This document shows positions 1 through 8,222 of a stretch of 18,542 nt of DNA, piece after piece. A program made the position numbers and the translations under genes. How positions within the stretch are numbered: the stretch's first letter is position 1; each line of letters opens with the position of its first letter. Origin of the DNA: Nitrososphaeria archaeon (GTDB taxonomy: Archaea > Thermoproteota > Nitrososphaeria > JACIWG01); contig JARVJS010000159.1 in the NCBI GenBank assembly GCA_029776125.1, positions 1 to 18,542 on the forward strand, written 5' to 3'. The notes under the pieces were generated by a model, which had not been told where the DNA came from, ran no database searches, and saw only the letters and a program-made list of their open reading frames with translations.

Positions 1-1116
1 AATAATACGCCATAAAAATGTTTTAACGGCTTCCTTAAAAACTTTAACAACATAATTTCTTTCCTCTTCAGTAAGAGTTGGATAAACTGGGAGCGAAAGA
101 ACATGTTCAGCAGCATCTTCACAGTTTGGAAGAGACTCAAATTGAACATGTTTCATGAAAATATCCATCCTATTTAATGGAATAGGATAGTAAACTGTTG
201 CACCGATACCTCTTTCCCTCAAATATTGAACAATCTCATTTCTCTTTCTTTTTACATATACCGTGTATATACTCCAATTTGTCTCAGCATAGTCTTTCTC
301 GATAGGCAACCTTATATTTTCGAGTTTACTAAACTCCTCATTATAAAATATTGCATTCTTTCTCCTAGCTTTTATAAAGGAATTTATCTTTTTAAGTTGC
401 TCTATAGCTATTGCAGCCTCCATTTGGGGCATTCTAAGGTTCAATCCAAGAAGTTTAGAATCATAGCCTTTAACCTGTCCATGTGACCTTATCATCCTCA
501 ACTTTTCAGCCAGAAGATCATCGTTTGTCGTAATCACACCACCCTCACCACATGTTACAATCTTTGTACCATATAGGCTAAAACAGCCCATAATGCCTAA
601 ACTGCCTGTCATCTTACCCCTATATTTTGAACCTAAAGATTGAGCTGCATCCTCGACCACAAAAACATCATACTTTTCAGCTTCTTCAATAATTTCATCC
701 AATTGGGCAGGGTGACCGTAAAGGTGGACGGGTAAGACCACTTTAGCATTCCTAGACAATTTTCTACTAAGGTCGTTAACCGAAATAGAGTATGTTTCAA
801 GCTCTATGTCTACAAACTTAACTTTAGCGTTTAAGAAAAGACTTGTTGTGGCAGTTGATGCAAAAGTAAAGCCTGGAGTTAAAGTTTCATAACCTTCTTT
901 TACTTCAAGGGCCATTAGCGCAGCAAGTATTGCAGAAGTGCCCGAGTTCACTGCTATAGCATGCCTTACACCAACATATTCTGCAAAGAGTCTCTCAAAC
1001 TCTCTAACAAACCGTCCACCTTCAAAACTTGAGTCTGTTAACTGCAGGGAATCCAACACTTTTAGTACAGCATTCTTTTCCTCCTCTCCAATAGCGGGTT
1101 TATTTATTGGAATCAT
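1..1116 (-). CDS. DegT/DnrJ/EryC1-family PLP sugar aminotransferase (3' end cut by window edge)
   Basis: The minus strand is open from an ATG at 1116 to base 1 (372 codons) with no stop, so the C-terminus lies outside the window; about 360-400 residues is usual for the family, so little is missing. The start reads MIPINKPAIGEEE, the typical N-terminus of this fold. Visible PLP-site features are NSGTSA near residue 60, VVEDAAQS (Asp/Gln contacts with the cofactor) and FSLYGTKIVTCGEGG, in which Lys185 is the expected Schiff-base lysine. The family transfers an amino group, usually from glutamate, to keto-sugar nucleotides used for surface glycans or N-glycans; the substrate cannot be told from sequence alone. 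It starts 13 nt after the TyrRS stop with no good Shine-Dalgarno sequence, so it is probably co-transcribed with TyrRS. No other sugar-nucleotide gene lies in the window. Confidence 0.9.
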   Translation of the reverse strand, partial: MIPINKPAIGEEEKNAVLKVLDSLQLTDSSFEGGRFVREFERLFAEYVGVRHAIAVNSGTSAILAALMALEVKEGYETLTPGFTFASTATTSLFLNAKVKFVDIELETYSISVNDLSRKLSRNAKVVLPVHLYGHPAQLDEIIEEAEKYDVFVVEDAAQSLGSKYRGKMTGSLGIMGCFSLYGTKIVTCGEGGVITTNDDLLAEKLRMIRSHGQVKGYDSKLLGLNLRMPQMEAAIAIEQLKKINSFIKARRKNAIFYNEEFSKLENIRLPIEKDYAETNWSIYTVYVKRKRNEIVQYLRERGIGATVYYPIPLNRMDIFMKHVQFESLPNCEDAAEHVLSLPVYPTLTEEERNYVVKVFKEAVKTFLWRII

Positions 1117-1129
1117 TCTAATCCAGCCT

Positions 1130-2176
1130 TTAAGGCAAAGGAATCAAGCCCTTCTTAACTTCTTCAGGGTAAGCTTCAACTATCAAATCATGCCTTGACT
1201 TGAAATAGTCTCTGACTGGTTTAAGGAAATCTATTAGCACATTTGCCACAGAATTCTTTAGATCAAGTGGATGAAGCTTACCTTCTACATAATCTTTCTC
1301 CATAACCATAGCATCAGTGTAGACGATGTCACCACCCTTGGAAGGATCCCTTTCAATCTTTAAACTTCCAAGCATTGGAAGCAATGCAAGTGAAGCAATT
1401 GCAACAATGGGGTTAATGTATTGTTGATTTGAACCTTTGACCTCCTTCATTGGACAGTACGCTTTCAAAACCTTTCGCCTTATACTCTCTTCTGGCTCAT
1501 AAACCTGTATATTCGATTCCGGAATAGAAGCAGACATCTTAACATCAGGACCCTTAAGAGAAGGTATCAGAGGAGTGAAAACACATGTTACCGGCTTTAT
1601 TCCAAGAAGCGGAAAATATTCCCTTGTAAGCATGTAAATGTGCCTTTGGTCAATTCCCCCAAGAGCAATATTAACCTTAAGAGCATCGCAGTCTATGGCC
1701 TGCATTATAGGATAAACCAGCTCAGAAACCTTAGGCTCCTTCATTCTAGTAACCATCGAGGCAGCCCGCTGAGCCCTTGAGACAGTTATAAGTGCACTCA
1801 TTCTGTAAAGTTTTTCAAAATACTCTTTTTCAAATTGGAAACTTGAGCCAACACAGTATTCTACATCAACCTCTTTCAGTAGTAAGCTGATGCATTTAAA
1901 ATAGTATTCTGTTCTAACCTTTAATAACTCCCAATCAGTCTTCCTATCATCCATGTAAGCATGTATGTCCGCCAAAAGTATCTTCATCCTAACACCGGCC
2001 TTAACAAGGTCAGCAACCTTCCCAAGGGGTACAAGATAACCTATGTGAAACGGGCCTGTTGGCGCTGTACCATAGTAGCCTACACCACAGTCTGATAAAA
2101 TAAGATTTTCAAGCTCTTCTCTAGTCACAACCTCTTCCACGTTTCTGAAAGCAAGATAGACTTTACTATTCAACAT
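1130..2176 (-). CDS. tyrS: Tyrosyl-tRNA synthetase, archaeal type
   Basis: The 348-residue class I synthetase charges tRNA-Tyr. The first signature is GPFHIGY (His44-Ile-Gly46) and the second is KMSAS at 213-217, a variant of the archaeal KMSSS. Tyrosine-pocket residues are recognisable in YPIMQAID (Tyr155, Gln159, Asp162), followed by ALGGIDQR. The helical anticodon-side region contains KLHPLDLKNSVA, a pattern typical of archaeal and eukaryotic TyrRS. The length matches the compact archaeal enzyme, which lacks the bacterial S4-like C-terminal domain. The start is ATG at 2176; a TATA-like stretch about 24 nt upstream suggests a leaderless or short-leader transcript. The sugar aminotransferase follows 13 nt downstream. 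TrpRS is the closest relative, but the Tyr-x3-Gln-x2-Asp pattern favours TyrRS. Confidence 0.93.
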   Translation of the reverse strand: MLNSKVYLAFRNVEEVVTREELENLILSDCGVGYYGTAPTGPFHIGYLVPLGKVADLVKAGVRMKILLADIHAYMDDRKTDWELLKVRTEYYFKCISLLLKEVDVEYCVGSSFQFEKEYFEKLYRMSALITVSRAQRAASMVTRMKEPKVSELVYPIMQAIDCDALKVNIALGGIDQRHIYMLTREYFPLLGIKPVTCVFTPLIPSLKGPDVKMSASIPESNIQVYEPEESIRRKVLKAYCPMKEVKGSNQQYINPIVAIASLALLPMLGSLKIERDPSKGGDIVYTDAMVMEKDYVEGKLHPLDLKNSVANVLIDFLKPVRDYFKSRHDLIVEAYPEEVKKGLIPLP

Positions 2177-2212
2177 GAAAGCTCATAATAAAATTGTATT
2201 AAAGGTTTTTGT

Positions 2213-2554
2213 TCAGCTCCCATAAAAGAGTAAAAGGATAACATTAAGTACGAGAAAAAATGCTGCAGAAAACAATGTTATGTAGACATTCAAATTTAAG
2301 CCTATACTAAAAAACGGAAGTACATTATATAGTTGAAATGAGAACACTATTATGTTGAAGATTGGTACAAAAAATTTTGCGAAAAGTTCAAGCCTCTTAA
2401 ACCTTAAGTTAATCAAAAACGCGAGAAGGTTAACTAGACCAATAACTGACGAAGTTTGTGGTGAAATATTTAGCATCGGTAATATAACAAATAGTATACC
2501 TATCGATAAGATCACAATATTATATGGTGTAAGGATGAGATTCCTTGATTCCAT
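2213..2554 (-). CDS. Small hypothetical membrane protein (four predicted helices)
   Basis: I do not recognise a family. From ATG 2554 the product is 113 residues; a TTG at 2572 would add six. It is strongly hydrophobic, with about four membrane segments: one beginning NIVILSIGILFVILP, one around VIGLVNLLAFLINL, one in FVPIFNIIVFSFQLY, and a C-terminal one ending in LLLFYGS. The short basic loop RFKRLE after helix two suggests it faces the cytoplasm. ATG 2554 is preferred because a TATA-like TTAAATC is centred about 26 nt upstream, the leaderless spacing seen elsewhere here. It is divergent from the polymerase gene and ends 36 nt before TyrRS. A plus-strand reading frame overlaps it, but that product is not membrane-like or otherwise convincing. 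Confidence 0.55.
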   Translation of the reverse strand: MESRNLILTPYNIVILSIGILFVILPMLNISPQTSSVIGLVNLLAFLINLRFKRLELFAKFFVPIFNIIVFSFQLYNVLPFFSIGLNLNVYITLFSAAFFLVLNVILLLFYGS

Positions 2555-2570
2555 CTTTAAAGACTCTATC

Positions 2571-2590
2571 AAAATAAGATTTAAGGTTTT
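2571..2590. promoter_or_regulatory. Shared AT-rich divergent promoter (polB / small membrane protein)
   Basis: The 66 nt between ATG 2554 (minus) and ATG 2621 (plus) contain one AT-rich element. On the minus strand TTAAATC is about 26 nt before ATG 2554. On the plus strand ATTTAAGG is about 38 nt before the polB ATG, giving a leader of about 12 nt. Either one bidirectional box or two overlapping boxes would serve both genes. This rests on motif and spacing only. Confidence 0.35.
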
Positions 2591-2620
2591 TCAAAAAATG
2601 TTTATCAAAAACTAGAACAT

Positions 2621-5176
2621 ATGGCATATAGGAAGGAAATGGTGTTCGAACAGTTAAGGCAAAAACTAGCAACCTTTACAGCACACACATCCTCATTAGA
2701 TGAGGGACTACTTGTTTCCGCAGGGTACGATGGTGACGAAAAGAGGGTTTACCTTGTATTCTACTCACCAAAGTTTGAGAGAAACTTTATCTGGAAAGAT
2801 AATACTGGCCACAAACCATATTGTTTTACGAAAGTTGATGATAGACAATTAGAGCGTATAAAGTCTAGACAAGATGTGCTAAAAATTGAGGAAGTAGAAA
2901 AGGTAAACATGTTCACCATGGAAAAGATTTTTGTTAAAAAAATTATTGTATCAAATCCTCTCTCAATAGGCGGAGGAAAGGGTGAGCAGAGTATAAGAAA
3001 TATTATACCAACGTACGAATCTGACATAAAATATTATGAAAACTACCTTTACGATTTCCAGCTAACACCCGGAACATTTTATGAAATAAAAGAAGATAGG
3101 CCTATTCCGATAAGATTGGAAGTCGACCCACTACTCCAGCAAGAAAGGGAAAAATTAGAGAGTTCGTCTAAAAAAGAGTTTATTCCATATGTTAAAGCAT
3201 GGTGCGACCTATTAACTCAACCCCTACCCCGGATAAAGAGAGCATCACTCGATATAGAAGTAGCATCACCTGACGAATCACATATACCGTCACCCTCAGA
3301 AGCAGAACATCAGGTAATTGCTGTAGCAATGTATGGAAGCGATGAATCAAAAAAGGTTTTCCTCCTAAAAAGGGATAATGTACCATTAGGAGATAAGAAA
3401 GTTGATGACGCAGAAATAATATTTTTTGAAGACGAAAAAGCCCTTCTTGAAGCAGTATTTTTGAACATGCTAGATTATCCTTTTATAGTAACCTATAATG
3501 GAGACGAATTCGACTTAAACTACCTATATCATAGGGCAAAAAATTTAGGCTTCCCGGAAGATGCGATACCAATAAACCTTGGCAGAGACCAAGCTTGGAT
3601 AAAACATGGTGTACACATTGACCTATACAAGTTCTTTTCAAACCATGCACTAAAAGTTTATGTCTTCGAATCCAAGTATGTTGAAAACACACTTGATTCA
3701 GTATGTGAGGCCCTGATAAATGAGTGTAAGATAGAATTTGAAGGCTCAATAAGCAACCTACCATTATTAGAACTCGCAAACTACTGCTTCAACGATGCGA
3801 GAATCACATACAAGTTAACAAGCTACAATGACGACCTAGTAATGCGACTTTTAATAATGATTGCAAGGGTCGCTAAAATGCCACTAGAAGATATTGGAAG
3901 ACTCGGAGTATCCAACTGGATACGAAGCCTAATGTATTTCGAGCATAGGAGAATGAATGCACTCATACCTTCAAGTGAAGAAGTTTCGTTAAGAGGGACA
4001 ATTTCTTCAACTGCTATTACTAAAGGTAAAAAGTACCGTGGAGCCTACGTTTTGGAACCAGAGGCTGGAGTACACTTTAATGTGGCAGTGCTAGACTTTG
4101 CAAGCCTATACCCAAGCATAATAAAGGTCTACAACCTCTCATATGAAACGATACTCTGCCCACATGAAGAGTGTAAAAGTAACATTATTCCTGACACACC
4201 ACATTGGGTCTGTAAAAAAAGATATGGAATAACATCATTGCTCATAGGCTCCTTAAGAGATTTGAGAGTAAAGCTTTACAAGCCACTTTCTAAAAAGTAT
4301 CCGCCAAATTCTGACAAAGGAGTACTATTTAATACAATTTCACAAGTTCTAAAGGTAATCTTGAACGCAAGCTACGGTGTGTTTGGCACGGAAGCTTTCC
4401 CACTATACTGTCCACCAGTCGCAGAATCAACAGCAGCAATAGGAAGATACCTTATCATGAAGACAATAGAAGAGTGTAAAAGAAGAAACTTTAAGGTTGT
4501 TTACGGTGACACAGACTCATTATTTATTGCAGGAATATCTAAAAAGGATATAGAGCAAATGACAGAATGGGCTGAAAACAATTTAGGCATAGAACTTGAC
4601 TTAGATAAAGTCTACAGGTATGTTGCATTCAGTAAAAGAAAAAAGAACTATTTAGGTGTACTGCCAGATGGGAACTTTATTTTAAAGGGTTTCACAGGCA
4701 AAAAAAGTAATACACCAAACCTGATAAAAAATGCATTCTATAATGTTGTTGAAAGATTAAGCAAAGTGAACTCGCCTTCAGAATTTGAAATCGCAAGAGA
4801 AGATGTCAAAAAATATTTAAAGAGCATAATCGACGACCTTAGAAAGAAGAAAGTTCCATTAGAGGACCTCGCATTCAATGTTATGGTAAGCAAAGATTTA
4901 GACGAGTACGTGGATACAACACCACAGCATGTTAAAGCGGCAAGACAACTTGAAAGAAGTGGTAAAAAGGTTAAAAGAGGAGACATAATATCTTTTGTGA
5001 AAACTGTTTCACCAGACGGAGTTAAGCCAACAATATTAGCTAAACCCGAAGACGTCGACGTAAACAAGTACATAGAGTACATGAGAAGCACATTTGAACA
5101 GCTACTAGACGCACTAGGATACGAGTTCGACGAAATAATAACTTCAACAAAGCTTGAAGACTTCTTTTGGTCATAA
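2621..5176 (+). CDS. polB: Family B replicative DNA polymerase, PolB1-like
   Basis: The 851-residue enzyme carries the full set of family-B motifs. The 3'-5' exonuclease has Exo I LDIEV (Asp211, Glu213), Exo II YNGDEFDL (Asp298) and Exo III Tyr388-x3-Asp392. The polymerase has motif A DFASLYPSI (Asp492), motif B Lys578 with LNASYG, and motif C YGDTDS (Asp630, Asp632). All catalytic acids are present, so the enzyme should both polymerise and proofread. Between motifs A and B, Cys513, Cys518, His528 and Cys531 form a probable zinc site, a feature I associate with TACK PolB1-type enzymes; that subtype call is an inference. The length is near the family norm. ATG 2621 is used; a second in-frame ATG at 2639 is possible. 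There is no intein: motifs A, B and C are uninterrupted. Agmatinase follows 37 nt downstream but has its own promoter. Confidence 0.96.
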   Translation: MAYRKEMVFEQLRQKLATFTAHTSSLDEGLLVSAGYDGDEKRVYLVFYSPKFERNFIWKDNTGHKPYCFTKVDDRQLERIKSRQDVLKIEEVEKVNMFTMEKIFVKKIIVSNPLSIGGGKGEQSIRNIIPTYESDIKYYENYLYDFQLTPGTFYEIKEDRPIPIRLEVDPLLQQEREKLESSSKKEFIPYVKAWCDLLTQPLPRIKRASLDIEVASPDESHIPSPSEAEHQVIAVAMYGSDESKKVFLLKRDNVPLGDKKVDDAEIIFFEDEKALLEAVFLNMLDYPFIVTYNGDEFDLNYLYHRAKNLGFPEDAIPINLGRDQAWIKHGVHIDLYKFFSNHALKVYVFESKYVENTLDSVCEALINECKIEFEGSISNLPLLELANYCFNDARITYKLTSYNDDLVMRLLIMIARVAKMPLEDIGRLGVSNWIRSLMYFEHRRMNALIPSSEEVSLRGTISSTAITKGKKYRGAYVLEPEAGVHFNVAVLDFASLYPSIIKVYNLSYETILCPHEECKSNIIPDTPHWVCKKRYGITSLLIGSLRDLRVKLYKPLSKKYPPNSDKGVLFNTISQVLKVILNASYGVFGTEAFPLYCPPVAESTAAIGRYLIMKTIEECKRRNFKVVYGDTDSLFIAGISKKDIEQMTEWAENNLGIELDLDKVYRYVAFSKRKKNYLGVLPDGNFILKGFTGKKSNTPNLIKNAFYNVVERLSKVNSPSEFEIAREDVKKYLKSIIDDLRKKKVPLEDLAFNVMVSKDLDEYVDTTPQHVKAARQLERSGKKVKRGDIISFVKTVSPDGVKPTILAKPEDVDVNKYIEYMRSTFEQLLDALGYEFDEIITSTKLEDFFWS

Positions 5177-5182
5177 ATCAAA

Positions 5183-5193
5183 TTTTATATAAT
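5183..5193 (+). promoter_or_regulatory. TATA box for leaderless agmatinase transcript
   Basis: TTTTATATAAT lies in the 37-nt gap between the polB stop and the agmatinase ATG at 5214. Its centre is 26 nt upstream of the A of the ATG, the distance at which archaeal RNA polymerase starts, so the mRNA would begin at or next to the start codon. A weak GAAGG at 5202-5206 is the only Shine-Dalgarno-like sequence. Confidence 0.6.
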
Positions 5194-5213
5194 TTCAATT
5201 AGAAGGCTAAATC

Positions 5214-6092
5214 ATGAGTTATAGGAAGCTATACCTCCAAGAAACAGGAAAGATCCTAAAACTTACAGAAAAAAGTACACCATGTGGAAGAGTATTTGGA
5301 GTACCATTCGATTCTACAAGCACATATAGGCCGGGATCAAAGTTCGCACCAAACATTATAAGGGAAGTATTCAACAACATTGAGATATATTCTAGAAACT
5401 TTAACATAGATTTAGAAAAAGAGTTCATAGAAGACTTAGGAAACATGATTGTACCCCTTAATATAGGAGAATGCTTAGACCAAATTTCAAAAATCTCTAA
5501 TGAACTATTGATGGATGATGTAACTTTCTGCATGCTTGGTGGAGAACATACAATCTCATATGGTGCGATAAAGGTGCTTCCGAAGGATACAGGTATTATG
5601 ATACTTGATGCACACCTAGACTTACGTGATGAAATGAATGGTTCAAAGTTCACACATGCAACATTCTATAGAAGGCTGCTCGAGGAAATGGATGGGGAAA
5701 GATTCTTACATATAGGGGCCAGAGCAGCATGTGCAGAAGAATGGAAACTTATAGAAAAAGAAAAACTTAACGTGATTGAAGCATCAAAGTTTAATATAAA
5801 GAATATATTAGAAAATGAATTCTTTAAAAAATATAGGAGAATTTACCTGTCTATAGACGTAGACTTTTTTGACCCAGCCTTTGCACCAGGCGTTGGAAAT
5901 CCTGAGCCATGTGGGCTTTCGCCGAAAAACTTTATCGAACTTTTAGTAAACTTAAAAGATATAGAGATTGTAGGATTTGATATAGTGGAAGTTTGCCCAC
6001 CATATGACAACGGTAACACGAGTATATTAGCGGCTAAACTAATGTTAGAAATATTCTCATACTGTGTAAAAAGAAGAGTGAACAATATTTAG
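5214..6092 (+). CDS. speB: Agmatinase / arginase-family ureohydrolase
   Basis: The 292-residue binuclear-manganese hydrolase most likely converts agmatine to putrescine and urea. All metal ligands are visible: His112 in GGEHTIS, Asp132, His134 and Asp136 in LDAHLD, and Asp215 and Asp217 in SIDVDFFDP. His148 in THAT matches the catalytic-region histidine of ureohydrolases. The N-terminal GVPFDSTSTYRPG is the usual first-strand motif. Agmatinase is preferred over arginase, guanidinobutyrase or formiminoglutamase because archaea commonly use it for polyamine synthesis, but substrate specificity cannot be read reliably. It starts 37 nt after polB with a strong TATA box and is probably leaderless. 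Its TAG stop overlaps the ThrRS TAA of the opposite strand. Confidence 0.88.
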   Translation: MSYRKLYLQETGKILKLTEKSTPCGRVFGVPFDSTSTYRPGSKFAPNIIREVFNNIEIYSRNFNIDLEKEFIEDLGNMIVPLNIGECLDQISKISNELLMDDVTFCMLGGEHTISYGAIKVLPKDTGIMILDAHLDLRDEMNGSKFTHATFYRRLLEEMDGERFLHIGARAACAEEWKLIEKEKLNVIEASKFNIKNILENEFFKKYRRIYLSIDVDFFDPAFAPGVGNPEPCGLSPKNFIELLVNLKDIEIVGFDIVEVCPPYDNGNTSILAAKLMLEIFSYCVKRRVNNI

Positions 6093-7948
6093 CCATAAAA
6101 TTTTGGACGCTTTGACAGAAGCTTTGGTAATGGTAGTGGCTTAAAAGGTTTATCCAATGTCTTAGACTTTATTTCAATTAAAAGATCTTCTAGGGACATC
6201 CTCTTAAACTCTTTCTCTCCCCTAACTCTAATCGTAAGCATATTCGACTGAACTTCTTTTTCACCAACAACAAGAATATATGGAATCCATTCTCTTTCAG
6301 CATCCATAACCTTCCTATTCAATGTTAAAGGACGATCGTCTACATCGACTCTAATTTTATGCGACTCTATTTGTTCACACAAATTTATTGAATACTGGTA
6401 AAAGTTTTCGGATACAGGAACAATCCTAACCTGCGTAGGAGAGAGCCACAATGGTAATGTGGGAACGATACCCTTAGACTGTAGCATGTAAGCTTTTTCA
6501 AGGATGGCGTAAATGTCCCTCTCTATAGCACCACTAGGAGAATTATGTAAAATGAGAGGATACTTCTTTTCCCCATTTTCATCCACATAGGTTATACCGT
6601 ACCTTTTAGCATTCTCAATATCAATCTGATCTGTTGAGAGAGCGGAAGCTTTATCAAGACTATCGATAAAATTAAATTCCCATTTTAGAACAAAGTAGAA
6701 GAACCTTTCCTCCCAAAGTTCTACGAGAGCAGGTTTACCATACATGCTTATTAGAGAAATTATAAAATCCTTGTTATTTTCGTAAAAGTCTCTTGTAAAT
6801 CTTATCGCGAGCTCATAATCATCTTTGCTCAAACCTAAGCTTTCCAATACGCTCATACTTAACCTAAATCTTTTTACAAACTCTTCCTTAGCCTGTTCAA
6901 GGTTAGCACAAATAGCATGACAGTCTGGCATAGTAAAAGCCCTTAACCTCCTCAATCCAGTCAGCTCACCACTCTTCTCCCTTCGAAAACTGTACTTTGT
7001 AAGCTCATACAACCTAATCGGAAGATTCCTATAAGATATTATGGCATCATGCGCCATCAAAAACTGTCCAAAACAGGCACTAAATCTTAAGAAAAATTCT
7101 TTATCGTCAGAGTTTAGCGTATATTGTCTTGCTGGAAAACGATTTAAGTATTCGTACAGGCTTGGATGCTGATAATCGTACATTATTGGCGTCTCAACCT
7201 CCATTGCACCATATTCTATAACTTTAGAAGTTACAAACTCTTCAATAAGGGATTTAATCAAACGTCCCTTAGGATACCATCTAAGGTTACCTTGGTCGCT
7301 GGCCGGCTCATAGTCTGCAATCTCTAGCCTCTGCATTAGAGTTACATGAGGAGGAGTACCCTTAACAGCTCTAACCTTAGCCATTTCATATCGTGCAAAC
7401 TTTTCAAGATTCCCATGACCTTTGAAATCAAATTTTTCTACTGGAACAAGTTCCCCATCAACCGTAATAATATACCAATAGGATTTTATCTTCTCTTCAG
7501 CCTTCAAAGCCTGTGGAACCTTTTCCTCTAAAGCTTCCTCCTTTGAAATTGACTTAAACTGTTCCGCTAAAGGATGACCCTTAATCGATAAAGTAAATTG
7601 TTTATTCCAACCAAACGGAGCTCTGTAAGTTTCAATACCGGAAACCTTTGCACATTCTTCCATAAACTTGAGAACCTTATACGCTTCAAACGGGTTTGCA
7701 AGGTTTGAACTTAAATGGGCAAATGGGTAAATGAGCACCTTATTTACTCCAAGAAGAGTAAGAGAGTTCTTAACATCTTCAACGGCCTTTAAAACAACAC
7801 TTTCATCATCACCCTCTTCAACAGAGGTGAAGAGGACAACGATATTATCGTATTTGAACTCCTTCAGCTCACAGTCTTCTGCAGCTTCTATTTCCTTTTT
7901 AATAAGCTTAAACCCTATATAATCTGTATGAAGCTGTAATATCTTCAA
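6089..7948 (-). CDS. thrS: Threonyl-tRNA synthetase, archaeal type with N-terminal editing domain
   Basis: This 619-residue class II synthetase has three parts. Residues 1 to about 140 (MKILQLHTDYIGF...) form the archaeal editing domain, related to D-aminoacyl-tRNA deacylases. The catalytic core runs from about 195 to 510, with PPHVTLMQRL, WYPKG, motif 2 SFRREKSGELTGLRRLRAF and motif 3 SGAIERDIYAIL. A C-terminal anticodon-binding domain follows. Zinc ligands are probably the Cys of SACFGQF, the His of MPDCHAIC and the His of LILHNSPSG. The start is TTG at 7948: GAGGTGA lies 6 nt upstream and overlaps the stop codon of the preceding small gene, indicating translational coupling. The stop overlaps the agmatinase stop on the other strand. 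Length and domain order are normal for archaea that keep editing and catalysis in one protein. Confidence 0.96.
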   Translation of the reverse strand: MKILQLHTDYIGFKLIKKEIEAAEDCELKEFKYDNIVVLFTSVEEGDDESVVLKAVEDVKNSLTLLGVNKVLIYPFAHLSSNLANPFEAYKVLKFMEECAKVSGIETYRAPFGWNKQFTLSIKGHPLAEQFKSISKEEALEEKVPQALKAEEKIKSYWYIITVDGELVPVEKFDFKGHGNLEKFARYEMAKVRAVKGTPPHVTLMQRLEIADYEPASDQGNLRWYPKGRLIKSLIEEFVTSKVIEYGAMEVETPIMYDYQHPSLYEYLNRFPARQYTLNSDDKEFFLRFSACFGQFLMAHDAIISYRNLPIRLYELTKYSFRREKSGELTGLRRLRAFTMPDCHAICANLEQAKEEFVKRFRLSMSVLESLGLSKDDYELAIRFTRDFYENNKDFIISLISMYGKPALVELWEERFFYFVLKWEFNFIDSLDKASALSTDQIDIENAKRYGITYVDENGEKKYPLILHNSPSGAIERDIYAILEKAYMLQSKGIVPTLPLWLSPTQVRIVPVSENFYQYSINLCEQIESHKIRVDVDDRPLTLNRKVMDAEREWIPYILVVGEKEVQSNMLTIRVRGEKEFKRMSLEDLLIEIKSKTLDKPFKPLPLPKLLSKRPKFYG

Positions 7949-7959
7949 CCTGGTTCACC

Positions 7960-8163
7960 TCAATATGCTAAATGCTCAAGCTCTCTTGCCTTCTTGGTCT
8001 CCTTTTTCCACTGCTTATAATGCTCATGGCACAGGTAAATCCTTCTAGCATTACCTTCTATCCTAATACTGCTCTTTGAAACCTGCTCAGCACTGAGAGA
8101 CCTCTCCGCAAGATTACCACAATCTTTAGCCATACACTTTACACCTTTATCGACCTTACCCAT
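7960..8163 (-). CDS. Small Cys/His (zinc-ribbon-like) protein upstream of ThrRS
   Basis: The 67-residue basic protein has VKCMAKDCGN (Cys10 and Cys15) and, after a spacer, IYLCHEHYKQW (Cys45 with His46 and His48), a likely zinc-binding arrangement. The C-terminus is rich in Lys and Glu. I know no characterised function; similar short Cys/His proteins occur as hypotheticals in TACK genomes (recollection, not a search result). The start is ATG 8163, preceded by GGAGGG with 6-nt spacing, one of the clearest Shine-Dalgarno sequences in the window. The stop codon overlaps the Shine-Dalgarno of thrS, so the two are almost certainly one operon. A nucleic-acid- or ribosome-associated role is plausible from size, charge and context, but this is inference. 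Confidence 0.82.
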   Translation of the reverse strand: MGKVDKGVKCMAKDCGNLAERSLSAEQVSKSSIRIEGNARRIYLCHEHYKQWKKETKKARELEHLAY

Positions 8164-8186
8164 CCAAGTCCCTCCAACCTAAACTG

Positions 8187-8195
8187 TTATTAAAT
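8187..8195 (+). promoter_or_regulatory. TATA-like box for CDP-alcohol phosphatidyltransferase
   Basis: TTATTAAAT is centred about 32 nt before ATG 8223, giving a transcript start near 8218. That makes ATG 8223 more likely than the upstream GTG at 8211 as the real start. The box is partly interleaved with the divergent promoter of the thrS operon. Confidence 0.35.
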
Positions 8196-8200
8196 CTCAA

Positions 8201-8210
8201 AATATAAGTT
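8201..8210 (-). promoter_or_regulatory. TATA box for the small zinc protein-thrS operon
   Basis: Read on the minus strand this is AACTTATATT. With initiation about 26 nt downstream the transcript would begin near 8179, leaving a leader of about 16 nt that contains the GGAGGG ribosome binding site of the gene starting at 8163. The call rests on motif and spacing. Confidence 0.5.
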
Positions 8211-8222
8211 GTGCGGATTAAA

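Noticed and set aside
2352..2615. Plus-strand 87-codon reading frame opposite the small membrane protein
   Set aside because: It overlaps the minus-strand membrane ORF and the polB promoter, shows no domain pattern, and has no promoter or ribosome binding site. The minus-strand product has coherent membrane helices.
4738..5181. Minus-strand 147-codon ORF inside polB
   Set aside because: The polB frame is fully conserved across this stretch; the antisense product is a serine-rich shadow with no recognisable motif.
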